Shown here: positions 54,195 through 62,027 of the stretch, piece after piece
How positions within the stretch are numbered: position 1 is the stretch's first letter
Layout of the letters: the number at the start of each line of letters is the position of its first letter
Source of the DNA: Planctomycetota bacterium
Lineage (GTDB): Bacteria; Planctomycetota; J058
Assembly: GCA_019636275.1 (NCBI GenBank)
Contig: JAHBXY010000030.1
Coordinates: forward strand, 1 to 64,000
Direction: 5' to 3'
Length of the DNA: 64,000 nt
Notes under the pieces: model-generated
Databases searched by the model: none
What the model was told of the DNA's origin: nothing
What the model saw: only the letters and a program-made list of their open reading frames with translations
Made by a program: the position numbers and the translations under genes

Positions 54195-54325
54195 GCGACC
54201 TGGGACACGCTTCCAACATCTCGCCCGTGCGGCCGGCCGACGGCTCGCTCAAGCGCATCGACGTGCTCGAGGGCTCTGTTGCATGGTCTCCGCCAGGCGA
54301 CCATGTTCCGTATCGATCCCGGTGA
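54191..54325 (+). CDS. Short ORF coupled to fic, possibly truncated
   Basis: 44 residues from the GTG at 54191 in a GTGA overlap with the fic stop (VSDLGHASNISPVRPADGSL...). The start looks like a genuine gene start, but the frame ends after 44 codons; near 54275 the sequence GGCTCTGTTGCATGG resembles the type of terminal motif seen at some IS ends. Either a real small protein or the stump of a gene cut by a past rearrangement. Confidence 0.3.
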   Translation: MSDLGHASNISPVRPADGSLKRIDVLEGSVAWSPPGDHVPYRSR

Positions 54326-54620
54326 GGTGACCCGCAACGCCGCGGCCTCTGCCGCGAAGAGGGTCGAGCGGGCCCAGAGTGGGCTGGCGTCACTGGGGCG
54401 CACCCGGAGCGGCGGCTTCGCCAGGACCTGGACCATCGCGACGGTCGCTAGGCGGGCCGCCTACTACGCCCCTCTGGGCGAGGACCTCACCGCTGGCGTC
54501 AGCGACCCAGCCCCGTTCTACGCCGCGCAGCACCTCGGCGAGGCGGTCGTCCTGCAGGCGATTCGAGAGGCCGTCGTGCCCTGGGTCCTGGGTCACTCGG
54601 ATCCGCTCCGCGGGGCGTGA
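54303..54620 (+). CDS. Hypothetical protein
   Basis: 105 residues from the ATG at 54303 (an ATG at 54279 in the same frame is possible). Helical, Ala/Arg-rich (NAAASAAKRVERAQSGLASL, AVVLQAIREAVVPWVLGHSD). No recognisable motif or signal peptide. Codon use is less GC-biased than in neighbours. The following 150 bp up to 54772 show no gene. Confidence 0.35.
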   Translation: MFRIDPGEVTRNAAASAAKRVERAQSGLASLGRTRSGGFARTWTIATVARRAAYYAPLGEDLTAGVSDPAPFYAAQHLGEAVVLQAIREAVVPWVLGHSDPLRGA

Positions 54621-54771
54621 TATGGGTCCCCGCACGAGGGCCACCCCTCCGTTCGGGCGGCCGAAGCGGTGAGCCATCGACCCTGCCTTCCACGATCATC
54701 GACGCGAGCCGCGCACCGAGCGCGGCGGAGCAGGCTGGCCCCGTCCTCCCGCCCGGGGTAGCCTCGCGCGC

Positions 54772-55827
54772 GTGAAGGGCGGCTTCCTCGGCCTCAAAGA
54801 CGACGAAGGCTTCTGGCGCCGGCCGCTGGCGCGCCAGGACCGCGTCCTCGACCGCCTGCTCGACCGCCGGCCGGGGCTCCTCCTCGACGCCCCCTGCGAG
54901 GTGGAGCTGCCGCTGCGCCAGAGCCTGCCGGCGGTCGTCGGGCTCGTGGCCACCTACGAGCAGCTCCACGGGCTCGACCCGGGCCGCGCCGGCGCGCTGG
55001 CGGCGGTGAACGTCGAGACGAGCGAGGTGTGGGCCGGCACCCTCGAGGACCTCGACGGCGTCGAGCCGCCGGACGACCCGGGCCCGCCGCCGGCGACGAA
55101 GGGCACGGGGGCGCTGGTGCTGCTGGCGTGCGCGCGCGCGCGCACCGGCCTGGCCTGGACCCCCGGGGCGTCGTACCTGCTGTCGGCGCACCTGCGCGAG
55201 CGCGCCTCGAACCGCGTCCCCGTGCGGCTCGTCCCGGGGCCGCAGGTCTACGTCGACCCGGCGGCGCGGGCGCTCGTCCTCGCCCGCCGCCGCGCCCACG
55301 CCCTGCGCCACTCGCCCGTCGGGCCGCTGGCCGAGGGCGGCCTCGACCTCGGCGATCCGGCGGCGAAGGCCCTCGTGCCGGAGCGGCCGGGCCTGGCCGC
55401 GCGCGCCGAGCGCGTCGTCGTCATGGACCCGGGCGCCCCGGCCGTCCTGCGCGTCGGCCTGCGCGCCGCCCTGCGCCCCTGGGAACGGGCCCGCCCGGCG
55501 CGCCCGGGCGACCCGGACCTCGACGCGCGCGTCTCGGGCGTCGTGCCGGTGACGCTGCTCGTGACCGGCGCGCTCGACGCCGCGCCGAGGGTGCTCGCCC
55601 TGCGCGTCCCGGTCGAGGACCCGCTGCCCCACGACCTCGACGCCGACGCCCTCGATCCGGACGCGGACGGCCCCGAGGTGGCGCTCGCGTTCGCCCTCGA
55701 CCTGCTGCGCCTCGACGGCTTCCCGCGCGCGCCGGGCACCTACTACGTGAGCGTCTTCTCCGGCGAGCACATGGCCGGCCCGGCCCCCGTGGCGCTCGTG
55801 TCGCCCCTGTCGCTGAGGGCCCCGTGA
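54772..55827 (+). CDS. Orphan partner protein A3
   Basis: 351 residues from the GTG at 54772. Divergent member of the A family: opening GGFLGLKDDEGFW, LLLDAPCEVELPLRQSLPAV, LAWTPGASYLLSAHLRERAS (matching the WRPG segment), VYVDPAARALVLARRRAHAL, LRVGLRAALRPWERARP, VVPVTLLVTGALD, LRVPVEDPLPHD, FALDLLRLDG and the typical end YYVSVFSGEHMAGPAPVALV. There is no B protease beside it; instead its stop overlaps (GTGA) a secreted protein gene. It may mark a remnant of another B-A pair or a separate use of the partner. Confidence 0.7.
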   Translation: MKGGFLGLKDDEGFWRRPLARQDRVLDRLLDRRPGLLLDAPCEVELPLRQSLPAVVGLVATYEQLHGLDPGRAGALAAVNVETSEVWAGTLEDLDGVEPPDDPGPPPATKGTGALVLLACARARTGLAWTPGASYLLSAHLRERASNRVPVRLVPGPQVYVDPAARALVLARRRAHALRHSPVGPLAEGGLDLGDPAAKALVPERPGLAARAERVVVMDPGAPAVLRVGLRAALRPWERARPARPGDPDLDARVSGVVPVTLLVTGALDAAPRVLALRVPVEDPLPHDLDADALDPDADGPEVALAFALDLLRLDGFPRAPGTYYVSVFSGEHMAGPAPVALVSPLSLRAP

Positions 55828-56627
55828 GGGCCGCGCTGCTCGTCGCGCTGGCGCTCGCCGGCGGCGCGGCCGCCCAGGAGGTCGCCGTGGACCCGGACCC
55901 GGACGCCTTCACCGACCACCTCGCCGATACCCTGGACCTCGAGGGCGTCGAGGCCTGGGAGGAGCGCCTGGACCCCGCCCACGAGGAGGCCTGGCTGGCC
56001 GGGCGCGAGGTCGAACCCGGCGTCGACGACCTCGCCCGGCCGCCGGCGCCGGCGGTCGTCGGGCTGACCGCGCGGGCGGGCGACCTGGCGATCACGCGCC
56101 TCGTCGCGCCCGACGCCGCGCGCGCGGCCGCCTTCGCCCGCCGCGCCCTCGAGGGCTTCGTCCTGCCGCTCGGCGCCGGGCCGGCCGGGAAGGCCCCGGC
56201 GCCGCTGCCGCTCCTCTTCGAGGTCCGCGGGCGGCACATGCTGATCGTCCGCGGGCCGGCGGCCGCCGACCTCGAGCGCGCCCTGCCCGCGCGCGCCGCC
56301 GCCTGGGAGGCCCCCGGGTTGCCGCCCCCCGACGCGCCGGTCGAGGGGGTCGCCGTCTTCGCCGACGGCCACGCGGCGCTGGCCTTCGTCGGCGAGGGGC
56401 CGGTGGTCGAGCGCCTGCGCCGCTTCGTCGACCCGCCGTTCACCCCCGGGGGCACGGGCGTCTTCGGCGGGTCCCACGAGGGCCGGCGCTACCACGCCTA
56501 CATGTGGGGGGAGGCCGGCGCCGGCTGGAGCGCGGGGAGCGAGGGGGCGCGCCAGGCCGCGCGTGACCTGGCCCGCGACCTGGCCGCTGCGCTCGGCGCT
56601 CCCTTCGAGGACGAGGCCGACCGATGA
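55824..56627 (+). CDS. Secreted protein of unknown function
   Basis: 267 residues from the GTG at 55824 (GTGA overlap with A3). Short signal peptide (RAALLVALALAGGAAAQE). The mature protein alternates strands and helices (LAITRLVAPDAARAAAFARR, LLFEVRGRHMLIVRGPAAAD) and ends with a helical segment. No known family or catalytic motif. It overlaps the M20 peptidase start by four bases (ATGA), so it is probably co-translated with it. Confidence 0.65.
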   Translation: MRAALLVALALAGGAAAQEVAVDPDPDAFTDHLADTLDLEGVEAWEERLDPAHEEAWLAGREVEPGVDDLARPPAPAVVGLTARAGDLAITRLVAPDAARAAAFARRALEGFVLPLGAGPAGKAPAPLPLLFEVRGRHMLIVRGPAAADLERALPARAAAWEAPGLPPPDAPVEGVAVFADGHAALAFVGEGPVVERLRRFVDPPFTPGGTGVFGGSHEGRRYHAYMWGEAGAGWSAGSEGARQAARDLARDLAAALGAPFEDEADR

Positions 56628-57970
56628 CCGTCACCGCCGCCCCGCGCTTCACCTGCCCGCCCGAGGTGCAGGCCGCCGCCCGCGAGCACCTGCGCGCGCT
56701 CCTGCGCCTCGACACGACGAACCCGCCCGGCAACGAGGGCCCGGCCGTCGACCTCCTCGCGGACGTCCTGCGCCAGGGCGGCCTCGAGCCCGAGGTGCTC
56801 GTCTCGCCGCAGGGGCGGCCGAACCTCGTCGCGCGCCTCGCCGGCACGGGCGCCCGCCCGCCGCTGCTCCTGGGCGCGCACCTCGACGTCGTCGAGGCCG
56901 ACCCCGCCCGCTGGACGCACCCGCCGTTCGACGCCGTCGAGGCCGACGGCTGCCTGTGGGGGCGCGGCGCGATCGACATGAAGAACATGGCCGCCATGGC
57001 CGCGGCGATCCTCGTCGGCTTCAAGGCCGCGGGGCTCCAGCCGGCGCGCGACATCATCTTCGCCGCCGTCGCCGACGAGGAGGCCGGCTGCACCGAGGGC
57101 TCGGCCTTCCTCGTCGAGCGGCACCCCGACAAGGTCCGGGCCGAGTTCGCCCTGGGCGAGGGCGGCGGCTTCACGGTCCACTTCGGCGGCCGGCGCTTCT
57201 ACCCGCTCATGACGGCCGAGAAGGGCCTCTGCTGGGTGCGCGTCGTCGCCGAGGGCCAGCCCGGCCACGGCTCCATGCCGCTCGAGCGCTCGGCCGTGCA
57301 GAAGCTCGCCCGCGCCGTCGACCGCCTGGCCTCGGTGCGCCTCCCGGCCCACAGCGGGCCGGCGAGCGCGTTCGTGCGGGCGCTCGCCGAGCACGCGCCC
57401 CTGCCGGCGGCCCTCGTCCTGCGCCTCCTGCTCAACCCGTCCATGCGCGACCTGGTCCTCGACCGCCTGTTCCCCGACCCGGCCCTGGCGCGGCCGTTCG
57501 CCGCGGTGCTCGCCAACACGGTCAGCCCGACCGTCCTGCGCGCGGGGGGCAAGACGAACGTCATCCCGGGCCGCGCCGAGGCCGAGCTCGACGGCCGGAC
57601 CCTCCCGGGCCAGACGACGGCCGACCTCCTGCGCGAGCTCGAGGCGGTCGCCGGCCCCGACGTGCGCTTCGAGGTGATCTCGGCCGCGCCGCCCGTCGAG
57701 ACGAGCCCCGACACCGACCTCTTCCGCCACCTGTGCGCGACGATCCGCCGCCACGACCCCGAGGGGATCCCGATCCCCTACCTGTGCCCCGGGTTCACCG
57801 ACGCCAAGAGCTGGTCGCGCCTCGGCGCCCGCTGCTACGGCTTCCTGCCCCTGCGCCTGCCCCCCGAGGTCCGCTACGCCGACCTGTTCCACGGCGACGA
57901 CGAGCGGATCCCCCTCGACGGGCTCGACTGGGGCACGCGCGTGCTCTGGGACGCGCTGCTCGGCGCGTGA
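56624..57970 (+). CDS. M20-family metallopeptidase (ArgE/DapE/CPG2-like)
   Basis: 448 residues from the ATG at 56624. LLRLDTTNPPGNEGPAVDLL at the start, first ligand LLGAHLDVVEAD (His, with catalytic Asp), bridging Asp in GRGAIDMKNMAAMAAAI, catalytic and ligand Glu in VADEEAGCTEG, and dimerisation-domain His in GQPGHGSMPLERSA; a final His near LFHGDDERIPL completes the di-zinc site. All ligands are present, so it should be an active aminoacylase or dipeptidase. Substrate unknown. Flanked by overlapping genes on both sides. Confidence 0.93.
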   Translation: MTVTAAPRFTCPPEVQAAAREHLRALLRLDTTNPPGNEGPAVDLLADVLRQGGLEPEVLVSPQGRPNLVARLAGTGARPPLLLGAHLDVVEADPARWTHPPFDAVEADGCLWGRGAIDMKNMAAMAAAILVGFKAAGLQPARDIIFAAVADEEAGCTEGSAFLVERHPDKVRAEFALGEGGGFTVHFGGRRFYPLMTAEKGLCWVRVVAEGQPGHGSMPLERSAVQKLARAVDRLASVRLPAHSGPASAFVRALAEHAPLPAALVLRLLLNPSMRDLVLDRLFPDPALARPFAAVLANTVSPTVLRAGGKTNVIPGRAEAELDGRTLPGQTTADLLRELEAVAGPDVRFEVISAAPPVETSPDTDLFRHLCATIRRHDPEGIPIPYLCPGFTDAKSWSRLGARCYGFLPLRLPPEVRYADLFHGDDERIPLDGLDWGTRVLWDALLGA

Positions 57971-59538
57971 CCCGCCCGGGCCCCTGGTGCGCCGCCGTCG
58001 TCTCCCTGCGCCTGGCGGGCCTGGCGCTCGCCGCCACCGGCGCCGCCGCCGGCGGCGCCGCCCTGCTCGCCGGCGGCTGGGGCGCGCTGTCGCTCCTGCG
58101 CGTGCCGCGCGGCCGCGTGGCGCTCGAGGTGCTCCTGGCCGCCGGCGTCGGCGACGCGCTCGCGCCGGGGCCGCGCTGGCCCTGGCTCGTCGCGGCGCTC
58201 CTGGCCGCCGCCTGGCTCCTCCTGGCGCCCGAGGCCGGCGCCTACCCGCTCAACGGCCTCGACCGCTACTTCGTCGCGCAGGACTACCCGGGCGCTCGCA
58301 TCAACAGCCACCACGTCGTCGACACGCGCGACGCGCTCGACCACGACGCGCTCGTCCTGGCCCTCGGCGCGCTGATGGCCGAGGCGCCGCTGGCCCGCTC
58401 GTTCGTGCGCGAGGCGGCCCTCGGCGCCGAGCGCTTCTTCGCCCTCGCGCCCTTCGTCGACCCGGCCGACCTCGTCGAGCGGCGCGCGACCCCGCTCGAG
58501 ACCGACGATGGCTGGGCCGCGCTCGACGCGCCGTTCGACCTGGCGCGGCGCCCGCCCCTGCGCGTCGTCCACGCCCCCCGCGAGGGCGGCGGCTGGCGCC
58601 TCGCGCTCACGGTTCACCACAGCGCCGTCGACGGCGCGGGCGGCCTCCTCCTCCTCGACCGCCTCCTGCGCCACTACCTCGCCTGCACGGGCGGCGCGCC
58701 GCCACCGCCGCCGTTCGTCGACCCCGGCGGTCGTCGCCTGCGCGACGTCCTGCGCCCGCGAGGTCGCGCGTGGCTCCTGCGCATGATCTGGCGCCACGCG
58801 CGGCCGCTCGACAAGGTGGGCGTGCGCAACGCCTCGCTCCTCGACGACGAGACCGCGCGCCCCGCCGGCTCGCGGCACCGCCTGGCCGCGCTCCCGGCCG
58901 ACGACTGGCGGCGCCTGGGCGAGCGCGCGGCGACGCTGGGCCTGACGCGCAACGACCTGCTCCTGGCCGCCGTGCTCCGCGCGGCCGACGCCTGGCGCCA
59001 GGCGCGCGGCAAGGACGAGCGCCCCTTCCGCGTGCTCCTGCCCACCGACCTGCGGGCCACGCTGGGGCTGCCGCCGCGGACGCTCCAGAACGTCGTCGGC
59101 GTCGTCCGCGCCGACTTCACCCTGGCCGAGGTCCGCGACCCCGACCTGCCGGCGATCGTCTCGCGGCGGGTCAAGGCCGGCCGCGACCTCGAGGAGGCGG
59201 TCGAGGCCCCGGTGAACCTGGGGACCGTCTCGGCGCTCCTGCCGCCCTGGCTGTTCCGGCGCGCGCTGCGGGCCTTCGATGCCGACCCGCGCTCGTTCTT
59301 CTTCTCGCTCCTGTGGAGCCACATCCGCGTCCCGCCCGACCTCGCCCGCCTGCCCGGGACCGAGGCCGTGTGGGTGCGCGGGTCGCTCGTGCGCCAGCCG
59401 GGCTTCGGCGTCGTGCTCGTCAACGACGGCGGCCAGGCGACGCTGGCCTTCGAGTACCTGGTCCCGCTCGCCTCGGACGAGGGCGCGGCCGACCTCGAGG
59501 CGCGCCTCCTGGCCGAGGCGCGCGCCTTCGTCGCCTGA
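57967..59538 (+). CDS. Condensation-domain-fold acyltransferase-like protein with N-terminal membrane segment
   Basis: 523 residues from the GTG at 57967 (GTGA overlap with the M20 gene). One or two hydrophobic helices lie at the N-terminus (LRLAGLALAATGAAAGGAAL, LVAALLAAAWLLLAPE). From residue 90 the chain follows the chloramphenicol-acetyltransferase/condensation fold: NGLDRYFVAQDYPGARINSH, then the catalytic HHxxxDG as LTVHHSAVDGAGG, and VLLPTDLRATLG in the second half. Related to NRPS condensation domains and WS/DGAT or PapA-type acyltransferases. No carrier-protein genes nearby; acceptor unknown. Confidence 0.8.
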   Translation: MTRPGPWCAAVVSLRLAGLALAATGAAAGGAALLAGGWGALSLLRVPRGRVALEVLLAAGVGDALAPGPRWPWLVAALLAAAWLLLAPEAGAYPLNGLDRYFVAQDYPGARINSHHVVDTRDALDHDALVLALGALMAEAPLARSFVREAALGAERFFALAPFVDPADLVERRATPLETDDGWAALDAPFDLARRPPLRVVHAPREGGGWRLALTVHHSAVDGAGGLLLLDRLLRHYLACTGGAPPPPPFVDPGGRRLRDVLRPRGRAWLLRMIWRHARPLDKVGVRNASLLDDETARPAGSRHRLAALPADDWRRLGERAATLGLTRNDLLLAAVLRAADAWRQARGKDERPFRVLLPTDLRATLGLPPRTLQNVVGVVRADFTLAEVRDPDLPAIVSRRVKAGRDLEEAVEAPVNLGTVSALLPPWLFRRALRAFDADPRSFFFSLLWSHIRVPPDLARLPGTEAVWVRGSLVRQPGFGVVLVNDGGQATLAFEYLVPLASDEGAADLEARLLAEARAFVA

Positions 59539-59546
59539 GCGTCACG

Positions 59547-59565
59547 GCGTCGAGGTCCTCGACGC
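59547..59565. repeat. Perfect palindrome in the acyltransferase/secretin spacer
   Basis: GCGTCGAGG (59547-59555), T, CCTCGACGC (59557-59565). Only 9 nt after the upstream stop. A second hairpin (CCCGCT 59613-59618 / AGCGGG 59628-59633) ends immediately before the secretin ATG and could limit its translation. The 97-bp spacer has no gene. Confidence 0.5.
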
Positions 59566-59634
59566 CCGGCCGTGGGTCGGGGACAGCCCGAGCGAGACCT
59601 ACGGCGTGGCCTCCCGCTTGCACTTCGAGCGGGC

Positions 59635-60969
59635 ATGCGCACCGCGGCGTCACTCCTCCTCCTGGTCCTGGCCTCGGGCTGCGTCAGCCCGCCGCGCCCC
59701 GTGGACGAGCTGTTCCAGGAGGCCCTCGAGGTCAGCCACGCGCGCCGCGAGGCCCTGGCGCGGGCGACGGCCGCGCAGCGGGCCGCGCGCGCCTGCCCGC
59801 CGCCCCCGGCCGACCTCCCGCCGCCGCCCGACGCGAGCCCGCGCGTGAGCGACGTGCTCGTCGAGACCGACCTGCGCGAGGCGATCGCGGCGCTCGCCGC
59901 GCAGGCCGGGCTGCAGGTCGCCGTCGACCACGGCGTCGAGGGGACGGTCACGACGCGGCTCGACCGCGTGCCCTTCGAGACCGCGCTCGTCTCGCTCCTG
60001 CCGATCGGGGTCACGTGGGGGCGCGTCGGCGGCGGCTACGTCGTGGCCCTCGAGGACCCACAGTCGCCCACGTTCGCGGCGATCTCGCGCACCGAGCTCT
60101 ACCGGCCACGGCATCTGGGCGCGGCGCAGCTCCTGGCGCTCCTGCCGCCGCACTGCGCCCGCTTCGCCCGCGTCAGCGCCGAGCGCAACCTCCTGGCGCT
60201 CTCCGGCCCGCCGGCCACGCTGCGGCGCGTGCTGCGCGAGCTCGGGGCGCTCGACCTGCCCGTGCCGCAGGTGGAGATCGAGGCGATCGTCTGCGAGCTC
60301 GCCCCCTACCACCGCCTCGAGACCGGCTTCGACTTCGAGCACGGCGTGCCCCTCCCGGGCGGCGAGAAGGCCGGCCACATCCGCTTCCAGGACCTGGCCG
60401 GCTCCGGCGCGATCGCGCCCATGGGCGAGCTGGGCACGAAGAGCTTCGAGTTCTACTCGGCGTTCGTGCGCCTCCTGGCGACCGAGGGCTACGTGGCGAT
60501 CCGCGCCGCGCCGCGCCTGCGCGTCGAGGACGGCGCGCCGGCCAAGATCCTCATCGGCGAGCAGACCTACTTCACCGTCAGCCAGGGCCGCGAGTTCTTC
60601 CGCGAGCTGCGCACGATCGACACCGGGATCGTGCTCGAGCTCTCGGCGCGAATCCTCGGCGGCGGCGCGGTCGGGATCAAGGTCGACCGCGCGGAGGTCA
60701 GCGACTCGATCCGACCGACGAGCCTCGTGCCCGGGCCGGACGGCACGCTGCCCACCGTCTCCACGCGCCGCGTGCAGACGACCGTGACGATCGCCGACGG
60801 CGAGACGGTCGTGATCGGCGGCCTGGTGCGCAAGCGCACCGTCGCCCGCAGCGCCGGCGTCCCGGTCCTCTCGGACATCCCGATCTTCGGCGAGCTCTTC
60901 CGCCGGCGCGACGAGCGCGAGGAGGAGGCCGAGGTCGCCATCTTCATCACCGCCCGCGTCGTCGAGTGA
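59635..60969 (+). CDS. Secretin-like lipoprotein (type II/III secretion outer-membrane pore family)
   Basis: 444 residues from the ATG at 59635. Lipoprotein signal with lipobox LVLASGCVSPP. An N0/STN-like domain (LREAIAALAAQAGLQVAVDH) and an N1-like segment (LLALSGPPATLRRVLRELGA) lead to the secretin core: VPQVEIEAIVCEL, long beta stretch, then RRVQTTVTIADGETVVIGGL and VPVLSDIPIFGELFR, which is the family signature, ending EVAIFITARVVE. It should form an outer-membrane ring. No type II, III or IV pilus partners are adjacent; instead Ig-like and chaperone-like secreted genes follow. Confidence 0.9.
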   Translation: MRTAASLLLLVLASGCVSPPRPVDELFQEALEVSHARREALARATAAQRAARACPPPPADLPPPPDASPRVSDVLVETDLREAIAALAAQAGLQVAVDHGVEGTVTTRLDRVPFETALVSLLPIGVTWGRVGGGYVVALEDPQSPTFAAISRTELYRPRHLGAAQLLALLPPHCARFARVSAERNLLALSGPPATLRRVLRELGALDLPVPQVEIEAIVCELAPYHRLETGFDFEHGVPLPGGEKAGHIRFQDLAGSGAIAPMGELGTKSFEFYSAFVRLLATEGYVAIRAAPRLRVEDGAPAKILIGEQTYFTVSQGREFFRELRTIDTGIVLELSARILGGGAVGIKVDRAEVSDSIRPTSLVPGPDGTLPTVSTRRVQTTVTIADGETVVIGGLVRKRTVARSAGVPVLSDIPIFGELFRRRDEREEEAEVAIFITARVVE

Positions 60970-61017
60970 ACGCGCGGGGCCATCAGCAACGTCGGACGTA
61001 AGGAAGGAAGAAGGACC

Positions 61018-61542
61018 ATGAAGAAGACGATCCACTGCCTCGCGATCATGGGCGCCCTGGGCCTGGCCTCGGCGGCCAGGGCGGAGGAGGGCCCCGCCGA
61101 CCCGGGCGCCGGGTCGATGAACGTCACGGCGACCATCCAGACCAGCTTCGCGGTGCAGCAGAACATCGCCGACCTCGCCCTCGGCGACCTGAGCCACGAG
61201 GGCACGACCAACAGCCAGCGGGCGTTCACGCTGACGACGAACACCGCCTCGTCGCTGTCGATCGATGCCACCGACGGCGACCTCGAGCACGAGACGAACG
61301 AGGGCTCCACCGTCGCGGTCACCTACAAGTTCCGCATCGGTGAGGGCAACTGGTCCGCGAACTTCAGCGCGGGGGGCACGAAGGACGCGAGCCTGTCCAT
61401 CACCGAGGAGATGGTGCTCGCTAACGCGAGCTTCTCGGTCGAGGTCGACGCGACGGCGGCGCAGGTCGACCACACGAGGCTCGCCGGCGCCTACACGGCC
61501 AAGCTCGTCATCTCGCTGGCGCCCGATCAGCCGGGTAGCTAG
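61018..61542 (+). CDS. Small secreted Ig-like/pilin-like protein
   Basis: 174 residues from the ATG at 61018, AGGA upstream. Signal peptide (KKTIHCLAIMGALGLASAARA). The mature part is Thr/Ser/Asn-rich and all-beta (NVTATIQTSFAVQQNIADLA, TSFAV; FTLTTNTASSLSIDAT) and ends LAGAYTAKLVISLAP, the style of closing strand seen in spore-coat-U and CFA/I-type subunits. Paralogue-like to the next gene. GC is lower than average here. Probably a surface or fibre subunit. Confidence 0.7.
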   Translation: MKKTIHCLAIMGALGLASAARAEEGPADPGAGSMNVTATIQTSFAVQQNIADLALGDLSHEGTTNSQRAFTLTTNTASSLSIDATDGDLEHETNEGSTVAVTYKFRIGEGNWSANFSAGGTKDASLSITEEMVLANASFSVEVDATAAQVDHTRLAGAYTAKLVISLAPDQPGS

Positions 61543-61563
61543 CCGGCGGCCGGGAGCCCCGCG

Positions 61564-62019
61564 GTGACCCACCGGCTCGTCTCGATCGTCCTCGCGGGGG
61601 CGGCGCTGCTCGCGCTCGCCGCCCCCGCGGCCGCGGGGACGGTCACCGTCACCGACCCGCTCACCGGCTGGAACGACGGCGCCCCGCTCCTGTTCGCCCC
61701 GGGCGGGACCTACGTGGAGACGGGCGTCGTGACCGTGAGCGCCAGCGGCCACGACATCCTCTTCGACGCGAGCGCCGGCGACCTCGTCCGGCAGGAGGGC
61801 GCCCCCGTCCGCCTGGCCATGCGCTACGAGGTGCGCCGCGGCGCAGGGCCCTGGTCGACCTCGTTCGGGCGCGGCCTGGGCAGCGCCTTCCACGTCGACG
61901 CCAACGTCAGCGGCGCGCACGCCTACACGGTGCGCGCCACGATCACCGACGCCGTGACCGCCCGGACGCCCGCCGGGGCCTACGCGGGGACGGTCACGAT
62001 CACCCTGATCCCTCCGTGA
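61564..62019 (+). CDS. Small secreted Ig-like/pilin-like protein, second copy
   Basis: 151 residues from the GTG at 61564. Signal peptide (SIVLAGAALLALAAPAAA). Beta-rich mature chain (VTDPLTGWNDGAPLLFAPGG, DILFDASAGDLVRQEG) with a centre similar to the previous gene (RYEVRRGAGPWSTSFG) and the same closing strand AGAYAGTVTITLIPP. The shared plan suggests two subunits of one structure. Confidence 0.7.
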   Translation: MTHRLVSIVLAGAALLALAAPAAAGTVTVTDPLTGWNDGAPLLFAPGGTYVETGVVTVSASGHDILFDASAGDLVRQEGAPVRLAMRYEVRRGAGPWSTSFGRGLGSAFHVDANVSGAHAYTVRATITDAVTARTPAGAYAGTVTITLIPP

Positions 62020-62027
62020 GGACCGCC

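Noticed and set aside
54260-54300. An intact insertion sequence at the GGCTCTGTTGC motif
   Set aside because: No transposase gene, no matching inverted end and no target duplication could be found nearby; it is at most a remnant.
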